From Flavisolibacter nicotianae (GTDB lineage Bacteria > Bacteroidota > Bacteroidia > Chitinophagales > Chitinophagaceae), in contig NZ_RBCI01000007.1 of the NCBI RefSeq assembly GCF_003628535.1, positions 62,001 through 126,000 on the forward strand: a stretch of 64,000 nucleotides of DNA, written 5' to 3'. The translations under genes and the position numbers were made by a program. This document shows positions 54,840 through 64,000 of this stretch, one piece after another. A model generated the notes under the pieces. The model ran no database searches, was not told where the DNA came from, and worked only from the letters and a program-made list of their open reading frames with translations. The number at the start of each line of letters is the position of its first letter. Position 1 is the stretch's first letter.

Positions 54840-55151
54840 ATGGAACCGGATGTATTAAGAGAAAAAGTCGTCGAAGTATTGCAGACGATCTATGACCCGG
54901 AAATCCCGGTGAGCATTTACGAGTTGGGACTGATCTACCGGATCGATATCCTGCCGATCAACAACGTGCAGATCACGATGACGCTGACAGCACCCAGTTG
55001 CCCGGCGGCACAATCGTTGCCGGTGGAAGTGGACCAGAAAGTACGGCTGATTGAAGGCGTGAACGATGTCCACGTTGCTGTAACCTGGGATCCGCCGTGG
55101 GACAAGAGCATGATGTCGGAAGTGGCCCAACTGGAATTGGGATGGATGTAA
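54840..55151 (+). CDS. SUF-associated DUF59/MIP18 protein
   Basis: 103-residue protein of the MIP18/DUF59 family, opening with LREKVVEVLQTIYDPEIPVSIYELGLIYRI, followed by ITMTLTAPSCPAAQSLPVEV and VAVTWDPPWDKSMMSEVA. The conserved cysteine lies in APSCPAAQS. Family members (SufT, PaaD-like) help mature Fe-S proteins. It continues the suf run after a 94-base gap containing repeats. The ATG at 54840 is preferred to a TTG at 54828. Confidence 0.92.
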   Translation: MEPDVLREKVVEVLQTIYDPEIPVSIYELGLIYRIDILPINNVQITMTLTAPSCPAAQSLPVEVDQKVRLIEGVNDVHVAVTWDPPWDKSMMSEVAQLELGWM

Positions 55152-55237
55152 CCTCCGATACTGCATCATCGTCAGAAAAAGAAAGCAAGATTTTGCGTCC
55201 GAACGATTGACTTCTAAACGAAACAACAAGACAGTTC

Positions 55238-55711
55238 ATGAAAATAACCGCACAGGAAGAATATGGTTTGCGTCTCCTGATTCGCATCGCGTCCTGCAAA
55301 GATGCAGAAGGGATGAGCATTCCCCAATTGAGCGAAGCGGAGGGTATCAGTCCGCATTACGTCGCCAAGCTGGCCCGTATCCTGCGATTGGGTGGCTTCA
55401 TCAACAGCACGCCGGGTTATAAAGGTGGCTATGTGCTTTCCATGCCGGCGAAAGAGATCGTCATTAATAAAGTGCTGAAAGCGCTGGGCGGCTCCCTTTT
55501 CGACCAGGCCTTTTGCGGTTCGCATTCCGGCGCCATGAAGTTCTGCACCAACTCCGTAGACTGTTCATCGCGTTCGCTTTGGCAAATGATCCAGCACACA
55601 GTGGACCAGTTGCTCGACAGGGTGACACTTCACGACCTGGTGAGCACCGAAGAAAATTCGGCTAAAGCCCTTCGCCTTTTGCTGGATCAAAACGAAATGG
55701 CGAACAGCTAA
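55238..55711 (+). CDS. Rrf2-family regulator, IscR-like
   Basis: 157-residue Rrf2 protein: winged helix (about 1-60: TAQEEYGLRLLIRIASC, ISPHYVAKLARILRLGGFINSTPGYKGGYVL) and a loop with three cysteines (C93, C103, C109) that could bind an Fe-S cluster as in IscR. It closes the suf run and may repress it when clusters are plentiful. The first cysteine pair is spaced wider than in E. coli IscR, so cluster binding is inferred. Its stop overlaps that of the convergent helical gene. Confidence 0.9.
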   Translation: MKITAQEEYGLRLLIRIASCKDAEGMSIPQLSEAEGISPHYVAKLARILRLGGFINSTPGYKGGYVLSMPAKEIVINKVLKALGGSLFDQAFCGSHSGAMKFCTNSVDCSSRSLWQMIQHTVDQLLDRVTLHDLVSTEENSAKALRLLLDQNEMANS

Positions 55712-57276
55712 ATGTCGGTAGCCTTCTGCAACTGCGGCTCTTTTTTCCGGTATTTTTCTGCGATGATGGTACTGAGCTCTTTCCGGTGAACCTTGCTTTC
55801 CACCCACGAGATCATATCGATGTAAACAAAGACTCTCGTTTGCAGGCGGTTCTTTTCAAATTTCTTAATTCGTTGCAGGAACTTTTCCAGCTCCGCCTTT
55901 GATTTGTCCGGCGACACATGGAAGGAACGGCGAAGGAATTTCAGGATCTCTTCCTCCAGTTCGGTGAGGTTTTGCATTTTCGCCATAAAACGATACACAG
56001 ACCGGGATAGGTATTCTACCAATTCAAAATTCCCTAATTCGTAGTGGGCTAGCATGTGCAACAGTCTTGCGTAGCATTGCAGGTCGTAGCGCAGGCCAAC
56101 GTTGTCGTTAATGATTTTTTGCAGGTAATCGATGCAGGTATCGTAATCGCCGCTGCCAAAATACATCACCGCGATCTTATAAGTGAGCACCATGGCGCGG
56201 TGCGGGTCTATAAACAGCGCATATTCATTCAGCTTTTCCTCGATTCCCGGAACCAGTTTTAAGCCCTGCTTGAACGTGCCGCTCAAAAAGTGGCGATTGA
56301 TTTTTGCCTGGGCGATGTAAAGAAAAGACTGGGTGCGGAAGTTCTCGTTGTGTTGCACCCGTTCTGTTTCGGCAAAGTCTTCAAACCGTTTCAGCACCTC
56401 GTCGAATTTATCGTGGATGCGAAGGTCGAAAAGCGAGTTCAACAGGTTATGAAGGCCTTTGATATAGTGCCCTGTTTCTACCCGTTTCATCATCGGCTGG
56501 TCTTCATACAGGTCAACCCATTTCACCGCGTACCGGTAGTACTGCAAAAAATCCTGCCGGATAAATGCATACCAACAAAAGCTTTGAAAAAGGTAAAGGC
56601 GTTCGTAAAAACCGGTTTCGTACCATGCATCGGGCGGAAGATGCTTTTGCATAAAATCCTTGATGCGTTGCTCGTCTTCTTCCGTTCGTGTATGCCCGTG
56701 TTTGATGTAATAGCTGTATAGCTGAATGGACAGGTTGGACAACCTGGTGACCATCTCAATGTGCTTGACCGCCTCTATCGCTTCCTGTCCCAGGCTTTCG
56801 GCGCGGTCCTGCATGCTTCGTGTAATGTGGAGCGATTCGATTCGTTTTTCCAGCGAAAGGGCCATGACCATGAAATTGATCTTTTGGTGAGCCTTGGCCG
56901 TTTCCTTTGCCTTTTCGAGGATCTTCAGGCTTTGCAGGAAAAGCCCTTTTTTATAAAGTATATGGGCATAGTCGAATTGCTCGTTGAGCTGCAGGTCGAT
57001 GCTGTCGGCACTTTTCAGCAGGCGCAGGCTTGCCATCACCTGCTTGTACAGGTGTGCTTTCAGGTTGGAAAGCTGTGATTTTTGAATGGAAGGAATTTTT
57101 TTGAGGATCCTGGTATCGTCGTATTCTTCCATCTTATCGAGTGCATCGAATAGCTGTACAATCTTCAGATCTTCGTTGGAAGAATTCCGTTTGATGAACA
57201 ATTTAAAATGCCGCTTTTCCGCCTTCTCCAACGAACGGATCAACTGGAATAATATATCGTTTGAGCGTTTGGACAT
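55708..57276 (-). CDS. Large helical-repeat protein of unknown function
   Basis: 522-residue cytosolic protein, almost entirely predicted alpha helix, with TPR-like or coiled segments (FLQSLKILEKAKETAKAHQKINFMVMALS; YFGSGDYDTCIDYLQKIINDN; LLHMLAHYELGNFELVEYLSRSVYRFM). It starts MSKRSNDILFQLIRSLEKAEKRHF, a basic and aromatic opening. It has no signal peptide, transmembrane helix or catalytic motif. I know the family only as a conserved Bacteroidota hypothetical. Possibly a scaffold in nucleic-acid or stress responses; there is no direct evidence. Confidence 0.75.
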   Translation of the reverse strand: MSKRSNDILFQLIRSLEKAEKRHFKLFIKRNSSNEDLKIVQLFDALDKMEEYDDTRILKKIPSIQKSQLSNLKAHLYKQVMASLRLLKSADSIDLQLNEQFDYAHILYKKGLFLQSLKILEKAKETAKAHQKINFMVMALSLEKRIESLHITRSMQDRAESLGQEAIEAVKHIEMVTRLSNLSIQLYSYYIKHGHTRTEEDEQRIKDFMQKHLPPDAWYETGFYERLYLFQSFCWYAFIRQDFLQYYRYAVKWVDLYEDQPMMKRVETGHYIKGLHNLLNSLFDLRIHDKFDEVLKRFEDFAETERVQHNENFRTQSFLYIAQAKINRHFLSGTFKQGLKLVPGIEEKLNEYALFIDPHRAMVLTYKIAVMYFGSGDYDTCIDYLQKIINDNVGLRYDLQCYARLLHMLAHYELGNFELVEYLSRSVYRFMAKMQNLTELEEEILKFLRRSFHVSPDKSKAELEKFLQRIKKFEKNRLQTRVFVYIDMISWVESKVHRKELSTIIAEKYRKKEPQLQKATDI

Positions 57277-57593
57277 ATGGTTTGTATTTTACGTCAGCCT
57301 CCTGTAGGAGGCTTTGGCCGGGCTTCAGCGATTTCTACTGAAGAAATCACTCTTTTGCTTAATACGGTTTCCCGCAAAAAGTAACCGTTTTTTTTAAAGC
57401 GTCAGATGTTCACAAAGCAAGCAACCGTTTGGCAAGAAAGCAATCGAAGCGTCTAATTGGACAGGCCGAGGAAATGGTCGTCGACACCTTTTCAGCCCGT
57501 TCGATCAAAGCGACAAGTTAAGCTAATTTTTGTCCCCGCCCGCGGCGAAACCGTTTATTTCCTGCTAAAATCTCCGGCAGTCAGAACTGGTTA
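57277..57593. other. Intergenic leader with a hairpin upstream of the helical-repeat gene
   Basis: About 320 bases with no gene. A perfect AGCCTCC/GGAGGCT hairpin with a TGTA loop (57296..57302, 57307..57313) lies 20 bases before the 57276 start codon and might be part of its mRNA leader. I see no clear promoter elements otherwise. Confidence 0.4.
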
Positions 57594-57632
57594 ATAAAAG
57601 AACGGCTGCACCTATTTCGCAGGTACAGCCGT
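57594..57632 (-). terminator. Terminator of the GH30 operon
   Basis: Stem ACGGCTG-x-ACCT/AGGT-x-CAGCCGT (57602..57613, 57621..57632) with a 7-base loop. On the minus strand it leads into TTCTTTTATT. It lies 24 bases after the second GH30 stop. Confidence 0.8.
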
Positions 57633-57655
57633 GCCAGGAAAAAGACCGGGGCTTC

Positions 57656-59137
57656 CTAAATAACAAACGTCATGATTGAGTGGGCTTTGCTGGTGGTCTG
57701 GGCTGCTTTGCCCTCCAGCCAGAGCGCAAAAGGCAATTCCTTGTTCGTACTGTTCATGACGATGACAACAATTTTTCCGTCGGGGTTTTTAAAGGCGGTC
57801 GTGATCAGCGGGCTGCGGCTCGATGCAGATTCAATGCGCCGGGCGCCGGGCTTGATGAATTTTGAAAAATGACCGATATAATAATAGGCATTGGTATAAA
57901 TTAATTTGCCGCTACGGGTATCTGCATGGATCGGGGAGAAGCAGAAATTTTTGACGTGATTGGGACCGCCCTGTTCGTCTAACAAGACGTTCCAGTCGGT
58001 CCAGCCAACAGTGCCATTGTTGAAATCATTGATCATGGAACGGCCGTAGCGTTCTCCCAGGCTCCAGTTTTGGATACTGTCCATATTGAACGGGCCGTTG
58101 CAGCCTTCAGTGAAAAGGAGGTTTTTGTCGGGGTAGCTTTCTTTTACCTTTCGCACGTTCTCAAAAACCTGGTCGCCGCCGCTCCAGTCTTCGTACCAAT
58201 GAAAGCCTACACCCCAGGCATATTTCGACGCCTCTTTGTCGTTCAGCAATGTGCTGGCCCGCTGGTAGATGAGGTCGCGGTTATGATCCCATACGATGAT
58301 CTTCTTATCACCAAGTCCCTGCTTTTGCAGGGTCGGACCGAGGTTATTTTTTAAAAACTTCGTTTCATCTTCGGCAGAAAAGACACAGGACTCCCAGGTT
58401 TGGGTAGCCATTGGTTCATTTTGGATTGTCAAACCCCAAACCGGAATGCCTTCTTTCTCGTACGCTTTTACAAAACGGACAAAATAATTTGCCCATGGCT
58501 GGTAATACTCTTTCTTCAGTTTTCCACCATGCAGCATGTCGTTGTTGGTCTTCATCCAGGCTGGCGGGCTCCAGGGGCTGGCAAACAACTGTAGTTTTCC
58601 GCCGGCTGCTGCGATGGCTCGCCTGATAAACGGGATGCGGTACGTTCGGTCATGGTCTATGGAAAAAGAGGCGAGGCTTTGATCGCCGTCCTTCACGTAC
58701 GTATAGCTGCCACTCGAAAAGTCGCAACTGTGAATGTTTGTACGGGCCAGCGTATAACCTATACCCTTGTCCTTGTTGTAGTAGGCAGTAAGAAATTCCT
58801 CCTGCTGCTCTTTGGGCAGTTTGGCAAAGGTTTCTGCCGAGGCATCCGTCAGTGCACCGCCAATGCCCAGGAAGGTCTGGAAACTTTTCGACGGGTCGAT
58901 AAACACGCAAGGCTGCGTTTCCAGCGGCTGTCCCATAGCTGAAAAAGCAAGACTGACCTCCTGCGAAAGCCGCTTGTCCGTACCGGCGACAGTGCTGTAA
59001 ACGGTAATTTTTTTGTTTAGCACAGGCACCGTATCAGTACGGTTCATGCGATTGTGTGCTGCATCCGTGCCTGTCGGCTTTGGGTCAAAGGCCGCCAGCA
59101 AAACAGCCAGGACTCCGAATAAGAAAATTTTATTCAT
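57656..59137 (-). CDS. Secreted glycoside hydrolase family 30
   Basis: 493-residue exported hydrolase (hydrophobic N-terminal signal about 1-18). GH30 core: GIGGALTDASAETF, SPWSPPAWMKTNNDML, acid/base E241 in TIQNEPMATQTWESC, nucleophile E344 in FTEGCNGPF, then a C-terminal beta domain (KFIKPGARRIESAS, VVIVMNSTNKEL). The GH30 family includes glucosylceramidases and beta-1,6-glucanases; the residues and layout fit the beta-1,6-glucanase/glucosidase side. It follows another GH30 by 24 bases, with the SusC gene divergent, which suggests polysaccharide use. Confidence 0.93.
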   Translation of the reverse strand: MNKIFLFGVLAVLLAAFDPKPTGTDAAHNRMNRTDTVPVLNKKITVYSTVAGTDKRLSQEVSLAFSAMGQPLETQPCVFIDPSKSFQTFLGIGGALTDASAETFAKLPKEQQEEFLTAYYNKDKGIGYTLARTNIHSCDFSSGSYTYVKDGDQSLASFSIDHDRTYRIPFIRRAIAAAGGKLQLFASPWSPPAWMKTNNDMLHGGKLKKEYYQPWANYFVRFVKAYEKEGIPVWGLTIQNEPMATQTWESCVFSAEDETKFLKNNLGPTLQKQGLGDKKIIVWDHNRDLIYQRASTLLNDKEASKYAWGVGFHWYEDWSGGDQVFENVRKVKESYPDKNLLFTEGCNGPFNMDSIQNWSLGERYGRSMINDFNNGTVGWTDWNVLLDEQGGPNHVKNFCFSPIHADTRSGKLIYTNAYYYIGHFSKFIKPGARRIESASSRSPLITTAFKNPDGKIVVIVMNSTNKELPFALWLEGKAAQTTSKAHSIMTFVI

Positions 59138-59161
59138 AACTGTGAATTTGCGAAATACAAA

Positions 59162-60604
59162 TTATTGCCAGACATAGGTTGCTGCTGCTCCACCAGGAAG
59201 TGTTGCCGGCACAACCTTTCCTGCAAACCGGATATTGAATGAAGCGACGTTGGCGCCGTCATTGACCGCGATGAGTACAAATTTGTTTTCAGGTGTTTTG
59301 AAAGCAACATTCTGAATGCTGCCAGCCTGCGTACTGCCAATGCGAACAGAGCCTGCCGGAACAAATTTGGAGGCATGGGCAATGATATAATAGCTCACAT
59401 TGCGTTCGATGGAGTTGCCAATTGTTATCGCTCCTTTGCATTGCGTGCAGCCGCCCGGCGTGTGCGGACCAAAATCCGGATCATTGGCCAGGTTCCATTC
59501 CAATGCTGTCCGGCTCCAGTTTCGCATGGTGCCGATGATAATGTTTTTCACATGCCATTGCAGGTCGCCGCTAAATGTCCCGGTCGATCCCGTCCATTGT
59601 TCGGTGAAATAAACATTTTTGTCCGGATGCGCAGTGTGCACCTGCGAGAGTGCACTCACATCGCCGGCATAGAGGTGGAAGGCGGACCCGTCGACGAAGA
59701 CTTTAGCTGCCGCATCGTTTAAAATGGAAATAGGGTAGTCCGGCCTGTCGGCATTATGATCGTATACGATGATTTTAGTTTGGATGCCTGCCGACCTAAA
59801 AGCAGGACCGAGGTGATTTTTGATGAAATCGGCTTCCTGGGCCGCGGTCATATAAAGGCTGGGATTGTTGCCGGGATGCAGTGGCTCGTTCTGCGGCGTA
59901 ATGGCGTCGATGGTGATGCCTTCAGCCTTCATAGCCTGGATGTAACGGACAAAATAGTTGGCATAAACACCGTAGTATTCCGGTTTCAGGCTGCCACCCT
60001 TCGACGCGTCATTATCCTTCATCCAGGTTGGCGGCGACCATGGCGAACCCAGAATCCTGATTGCAGGATTTATGGCGATGATGTCCTTCAAAACAGGGAT
60101 TAAATTTTTCTTGTCCGGTTCAAGTGAAAAATGCGCGAGGGTCGGATCGGTTTGTCCGGCGGCCAGGTCGTCATAACTAAAGACCGCGCTGTCGAGGTCA
60201 GAGGCGCCGATGCTGATCCGCAGGTAACTCACCCGAATGGAGTTTTCATCTTTACCAAAAAGTTCCCGCAGAAGGCTCGCTTTTTGATCAGCCGGCAGCC
60301 GGTTGATCAGGACAGCGCTTCCTCCTGTCAGCGTATAGCCAAAACCATCCACCGTCTGATAGGTTTGTGTTGTATCCACATCGATAATTGGGTTTAAGCC
60401 GACTTCTTTTCCAAACTGCAGCGGTGTTTGCTTTTGCAAAAGCCGAACCTTGTCGCTCGACGTCAGCCACACATCAACGCTGCCCAAATCTGCCGGGTTG
60501 CCCGGTGACAGTGAAACTGTGCCGTCTTTCTTGCAACCAGCATTCAATAAAAACGAGGAAAGGAACAATAAAATAAATAGGGGGATGAGTCTGCGTATTT
60601 TCAT
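59162..60604 (-). CDS. Glycoside hydrolase family 30 lipoprotein
   Basis: 480-residue lipoprotein (lipobox LNAGC, Cys24) with a full GH30 catalytic domain: GFGYTLTGGSAVLINRL, SPWSPPTWMKDND, acid/base E240 in TPQNEPLHPGN, nucleophile E335 in YFTEQWTG, and a C-terminal beta domain (KFVPAGSVRIGSTQAG). The lipid anchor would put it on the surface, where it could trim polymer before import. It is the first gene of a two-gene operon. Confidence 0.93.
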   Translation of the reverse strand: MKIRRLIPLFILLFLSSFLLNAGCKKDGTVSLSPGNPADLGSVDVWLTSSDKVRLLQKQTPLQFGKEVGLNPIIDVDTTQTYQTVDGFGYTLTGGSAVLINRLPADQKASLLRELFGKDENSIRVSYLRISIGASDLDSAVFSYDDLAAGQTDPTLAHFSLEPDKKNLIPVLKDIIAINPAIRILGSPWSPPTWMKDNDASKGGSLKPEYYGVYANYFVRYIQAMKAEGITIDAITPQNEPLHPGNNPSLYMTAAQEADFIKNHLGPAFRSAGIQTKIIVYDHNADRPDYPISILNDAAAKVFVDGSAFHLYAGDVSALSQVHTAHPDKNVYFTEQWTGSTGTFSGDLQWHVKNIIIGTMRNWSRTALEWNLANDPDFGPHTPGGCTQCKGAITIGNSIERNVSYYIIAHASKFVPAGSVRIGSTQAGSIQNVAFKTPENKFVLIAVNDGANVASFNIRFAGKVVPATLPGGAAATYVWQ

Positions 60605-61164
60605 TTGTGTAAGCTGTAACAGTGATCAATCAAAATCGAAATTACTAAAAGAGGCCGTCGGTGCAGATTTTGCCTCGCAGCTAATTTTTTCGACGATCAC
60701 TTTTCACCGGCAAAAAATTTGAACCAGCCAACAGTGGCAGTACAGGCGGCCGTATTCATGCTTTGCAAAAAAAGGTTTTTTCCATGCAGCATTTTCTGTA
60801 ACTTTTTATTCTATTAATGTGAGAAAAATCATTTTAAAAATTGTTGTTTAAACTTTTACTTTACACCGAATTTCTAAAGCGATGGACGATTGACTGGTGG
60901 AGTATATGAAAACAACCTCTTCGTAAACCTAAATAGCAGTGTTGAGCATAGGGTGTGTTTGCCTTTTCGAAAAATCAACCCGGGAAACGCATCATTTTTT
61001 CATGCCGTACGATCTGACACCTTCTTTCAGTTGTTCAAAGACGAAAACCTAACAAAACGCAGCAAACCTATGAGGAATAATTCTTCCTGAAAGATGTCCG
61101 GTCTTTAAAGACTGCGCCCTGATCCCACAGCAATGTTTTTACCCATTTAGATTATAATTAAAAA
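60605..61164. other. Divergent regulatory region of the GH30/SusC locus
   Basis: About 560 gene-free bases between the two divergent transcripts. It is AT-rich from about 60780 to 60880 (runs of T/A around TTTAAACTTTTACTTTACACC). It must hold both promoters, but no TTG/TAnnTTTG pair fits spacing well. I see no riboswitch or RNA gene. An open frame at 60890 is short and unlikely to be real. Confidence 0.5.
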
Positions 61165-64000
61165 ATGATGACTGCTACTAAATTCAACGTGAGACGGCTG
61201 TTATTCGCGAGAATGATGGCCATTGTCGCCATTTTCCTGTTGGCAAGTTTACAGGTAACGGCGCAAACCCGCGTGTCGGGAAAAGTGACTGACGAAGCTC
61301 AGAAACCGCTGCAAGGCGTTTCTGTCGTTGTCAGGGGTACCAGCAATGGTACAACGACCGATGCGGGAGGTAATTTTTCGATTTCTGTTCCGGGAAGCAA
61401 CAGCGTGCTGGTAATTAGCTATGTTGGTTATACCTCCCAGGACATCACAGTCGGTTCGAACACGACCTTCAATGTGAGCCTGGCCCCCTCCGCTTCTGCA
61501 AACCTGAACGAGGTTGTGGTGATTGGTTACGGTACCGCCTCGCGGCGGGATTTGACCGGTTCCATTACCAAAGTTGCCGGGAAAGAGGTGGCCGACAAAC
61601 CCAACACAAACCCGGTTGCTTCATTACAAGGCAAGGTACCGGGTCTGTATATCGTGAACAGCGGTACACCCGGACAGGAACCGGACATCCGCATCCGTGG
61701 TACGGTGAGTATCGGACAGGTACACCCACTTTACGTGGTGGATGGAATTTTACAGGATAATATTAATTACATCAACCCAACAGACATTGAATCCATCGAG
61801 ATCTTAAAAGACCCTTCGTCGCTGGCCATCTTTGGTGTTCGTGGCGCAACTGGTGCCATTGCCATCACAACGAAGAAGGCAAGAGCCGGTCAGACGGTCA
61901 TCAACTTTAATACGTCGTATGGTTTCAAGCAACTGGTGGACAAAATCAAAATGGCGAATGCCAGCGAATTTGCTACCCTTTTTGCGGAAGAAAATGCGAA
62001 CAACAACGTTGCGACGCCTGATTATTCCAAGTTCACCAGCAACACCGACTGGATCGATGCTGTTACCAGAACGGGCCATTTCAGCAACACGGGCCTGAAT
62101 ATTTCAACCAGTACGGACAAGAACAGGTTTGGACTGGGTCTTGGTTATATCTATGACGAAGGCATAATCAAGCATGAACAATTGAGCCGGATGCTGCTTT
62201 CCCTGAACGACGAGGTGAAACTGAGCAATGCAGTGAAAATTGGTGTCATCTTTAATACTTCCAGGCAGCACAACCCCTACGACGCGACCTGGGTGCTGGA
62301 TGCCGCACGGAAAATCCAGCCGCAGGTTTCGGCCGAAGCCAAACCCTTCCTGGTTAAAAACCCGTACGGTTCGGACAGCATAATGGCCAACTTGTATTCC
62401 GGGCTGGCTCTCCAGGGTTCCGGCGTAGTGAACCCCCTGCTGGTTCTGGAAAACGAATGGGACAAGACGATCAGCTACGAAAACCGTTATGTCGGGAATG
62501 TGTACACCGATATCATGTTCTTAAAGAACTTCAATTTCAGGCCAACCTGGTATGCTGATATCAGCACGGTTGAATACCGGAAGTACACGCCGCTTTATTA
62601 TGCATACGCTCCATCCGACAACACAGCTTTTTTGCAAAACCAGCGGACAAGCGTTTATCAAAGCAACCAGACCTGGAAGAAATTCCAGCAGGACTATATT
62701 CTGAATTATAAAAAACAATTTGGCGCTCACAACCTGGGTTTGACAGGTGGTTTTACAACCTATTTCTTTGGAACATCCCAGCTATACGGTACGTCGAGCC
62801 AGCAAACTGGACCATCAGCTCTTCCGATTCCCAACAATCCTCGTTTGTGGTACCTGAATAATGGTTTCGGTATAATTGCTCAAAACGGTGCCGGTTCCAA
62901 TCAGAGTGAATACACAACCGTTTCGTACCTGGCCCGTGGGCTTTACAATTATAAGAATAAGTACTATCTGAACGCATCTTTCCGTGACGATGCTTCTTCC
63001 CGGATTCCGGAGAAAAACCGCCACCAGCAGTTTTGGTCTGTGGGTGCGGCATGGGAGCTTAGCAAAGAAGATTTCATGCAAAGCCTCAGCGCCATCAATT
63101 TCCTGAAGTTGAAAGGATCAACCGGCGTGTTAGGCAATCAAAGTACATACGGACGCAGCGGTGACTATCCTTCGTATCCAGGCTTGCAGTCGGGTGGCAC
63201 AGTAGTACCATTCGGTATGATTCTCGCCAGTGGAGCGTTGCCTGAATACCGCGTAAATCCGGATCTACGCTGGGAAACTGTAAATGCATCAGAAGTTGGC
63301 TTTGAATTAAATGCCTTTAGAAATCGTTTGCATTTTGAAGCTAACTACTATACCAAGAAGACCAAAAATATGATGACTTACGTTAGCCTTGGTTCATTGG
63401 GGTTGGACAATCAATTGGAAAATGGTGGTGAAATTAAGAACTGGGGAGAGGAGTTGATGGCGACTTGGAATCAAAATATCAACCGTGACTTTCGTATTAC
63501 AGTTGGCGGCAATATTACGTTCATGAAAAATAAAGTGGTTAGTGTTGCCTCTTCACTGCCCGGAGGTATCATTATTGATGCGAGAGCCAATAATGGTAGT
63601 GCGGAAGCACGTACAATGCCTGGTTACCCGATTGGTTCTTTCTTTGGTTATGTGGTTGAAGGTATTTACCAAAGCCAGTTGGACATCCTGAAATCTCCCC
63701 CGGCAAGTTCACTTGGCTCCTACCGTCCCGGCGATTTTAAATTCAAGGATGTAAATGGAGACGGCGTGATCGACGCGAAGGACCGCACCATTATCGGCAA
63801 TCCTACGCCTGATTTTATCTACGGTGGCAATATCGGACTGACCTACAAGCGCCTAAACATCAGTGCTGATTTTGGTGGTGTCTACGGTAACGAAATCTTC
63901 CGGGTATGGGGCTCACTGGAATCACCGTTCCAACGTGTGAACTATGCCGCTTTTAAAGTCGACAGGTGGCATGGTCCAGGTACTTCCAACTGGGAGCCGA
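61165..64000 (+). CDS. SusC/RagA family TonB-dependent receptor (partial, runs off window)
   Basis: At least 945 residues, open to the window end. Signal peptide (about 1-34, ending QVTAQ), carboxypeptidase-regulatory-like domain (VSGKVTDEAQKPLQGVSVVVRG, SYVGYTSQDI), plug with NEVVVIGYGTASRRDLTGSI, YVVDGIL and SIEILKDPSSLAIFGVRGATGAIAI, then barrel strands including FKFKDVNGDGVIDAKDRTIIG near the end. Two ATG codons (61165, 61168) are in tandem. It is divergent from the GH30 pair; a SusD partner is expected beyond the window. Confidence 0.95.
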   Translation, partial: MMTATKFNVRRLLFARMMAIVAIFLLASLQVTAQTRVSGKVTDEAQKPLQGVSVVVRGTSNGTTTDAGGNFSISVPGSNSVLVISYVGYTSQDITVGSNTTFNVSLAPSASANLNEVVVIGYGTASRRDLTGSITKVAGKEVADKPNTNPVASLQGKVPGLYIVNSGTPGQEPDIRIRGTVSIGQVHPLYVVDGILQDNINYINPTDIESIEILKDPSSLAIFGVRGATGAIAITTKKARAGQTVINFNTSYGFKQLVDKIKMANASEFATLFAEENANNNVATPDYSKFTSNTDWIDAVTRTGHFSNTGLNISTSTDKNRFGLGLGYIYDEGIIKHEQLSRMLLSLNDEVKLSNAVKIGVIFNTSRQHNPYDATWVLDAARKIQPQVSAEAKPFLVKNPYGSDSIMANLYSGLALQGSGVVNPLLVLENEWDKTISYENRYVGNVYTDIMFLKNFNFRPTWYADISTVEYRKYTPLYYAYAPSDNTAFLQNQRTSVYQSNQTWKKFQQDYILNYKKQFGAHNLGLTGGFTTYFFGTSQLYGTSSQQTGPSALPIPNNPRLWYLNNGFGIIAQNGAGSNQSEYTTVSYLARGLYNYKNKYYLNASFRDDASSRIPEKNRHQQFWSVGAAWELSKEDFMQSLSAINFLKLKGSTGVLGNQSTYGRSGDYPSYPGLQSGGTVVPFGMILASGALPEYRVNPDLRWETVNASEVGFELNAFRNRLHFEANYYTKKTKNMMTYVSLGSLGLDNQLENGGEIKNWGEELMATWNQNINRDFRITVGGNITFMKNKVVSVASSLPGGIIIDARANNGSAEARTMPGYPIGSFFGYVVEGIYQSQLDILKSPPASSLGSYRPGDFKFKDVNGDGVIDAKDRTIIGNPTPDFIYGGNIGLTYKRLNISADFGGVYGNEIFRVWGSLESPFQRVNYAAFKVDRWHGPGTSNWEP

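Noticed and set aside
60890-61090. 66-codon plus-strand frame before the SusC gene
   Set aside because: No start signal, no motif, and it lies within the expected regulatory region.
1-64000. tRNA, rRNA, CRISPR arrays, integrases or phage genes
   Set aside because: None seen by reading both strands; no regularly spaced direct repeats of CRISPR type.

Overview
The window is chromosomal DNA from a member of the Bacteroidota, most likely the Chitinophagales/Chitinophagaceae. This rests on two SusC-type receptors and one SusD partner, GH30 glycosidases, a SUF-type Fe-S operon, a Bacteroidota LptD/OstA envelope cluster, weak Shine-Dalgarno signals and several TAnnTTTG promoter elements. Base composition is moderate (about half G+C in the lines I counted), except for one sharply AT-rich block at about 8.8-10.96 kb. 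I saw no tRNA, rRNA, CRISPR array, insertion sequence or phage gene.

Layout. 0-8.7 kb: small accessory genes, mostly on the minus strand (VOC-fold protein, two lipoproteins, a secreted DinB-fold protein, a double SRPBCC protein, an unknown secreted protein, DUF72). Two diverged copies of a ~150-bp inverted-repeat element and a decayed LamG-like gene start lie among them. 8.8-10.96 kb: an AT-rich island holding one gene, an OLD-family ATPase/TOPRIM nuclease, which is the best candidate for acquired phage defence. 11-13 kb: adenosylhomocysteinase, divergent from an Lrp/AsnC regulator, with a three-copy operator-like motif between them. 13.4-24.9 kb: mixed housekeeping and membrane genes, including a PrsW-GNAT fusion, a DUF2231-Rieske fusion, a zinc-less SIRT5/CobB-like sirtuin and a large metallopeptidase-like/TolB/barrel protein. 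25-28.9 kb: gyrA and a TPR gene.

29.4-35.2 kb: a deoR-susC-susD nutrient-uptake cluster without enzymes. 35.3-43.5 kb: an envelope block of OstA, MCE/MlaD, two paralogous amidases and a divergent LptD. 43.6-49.3 kb: lipid genes and ung. The run of inositol-phosphate synthase, PgpA-like phosphatase, GtrA, CDP-alcohol phosphatidyltransferase and AUR1/PAP2-like protein forms a probable inositol-lipid pathway: glucose-6-phosphate to inositol phosphate, attachment to lipid as phosphatidylinositol phosphate, dephosphorylation, then headgroup transfer to ceramide. 49.4-55.7 kb: sufBCDSE, a DUF59 gene and an Rrf2 regulator with three cysteines, an apparently complete Fe-S assembly operon. 55.7-57.3 kb: a large helical-repeat protein of unknown role. 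57.6-64 kb: a two-gene GH30 operon divergent from a SusC gene that runs off the window, probably the edge of a beta-glucan utilisation locus.

Functions are inferred by reading protein motifs; no database search was run. Where several in-frame starts exist, the start chosen is explained in the entry.
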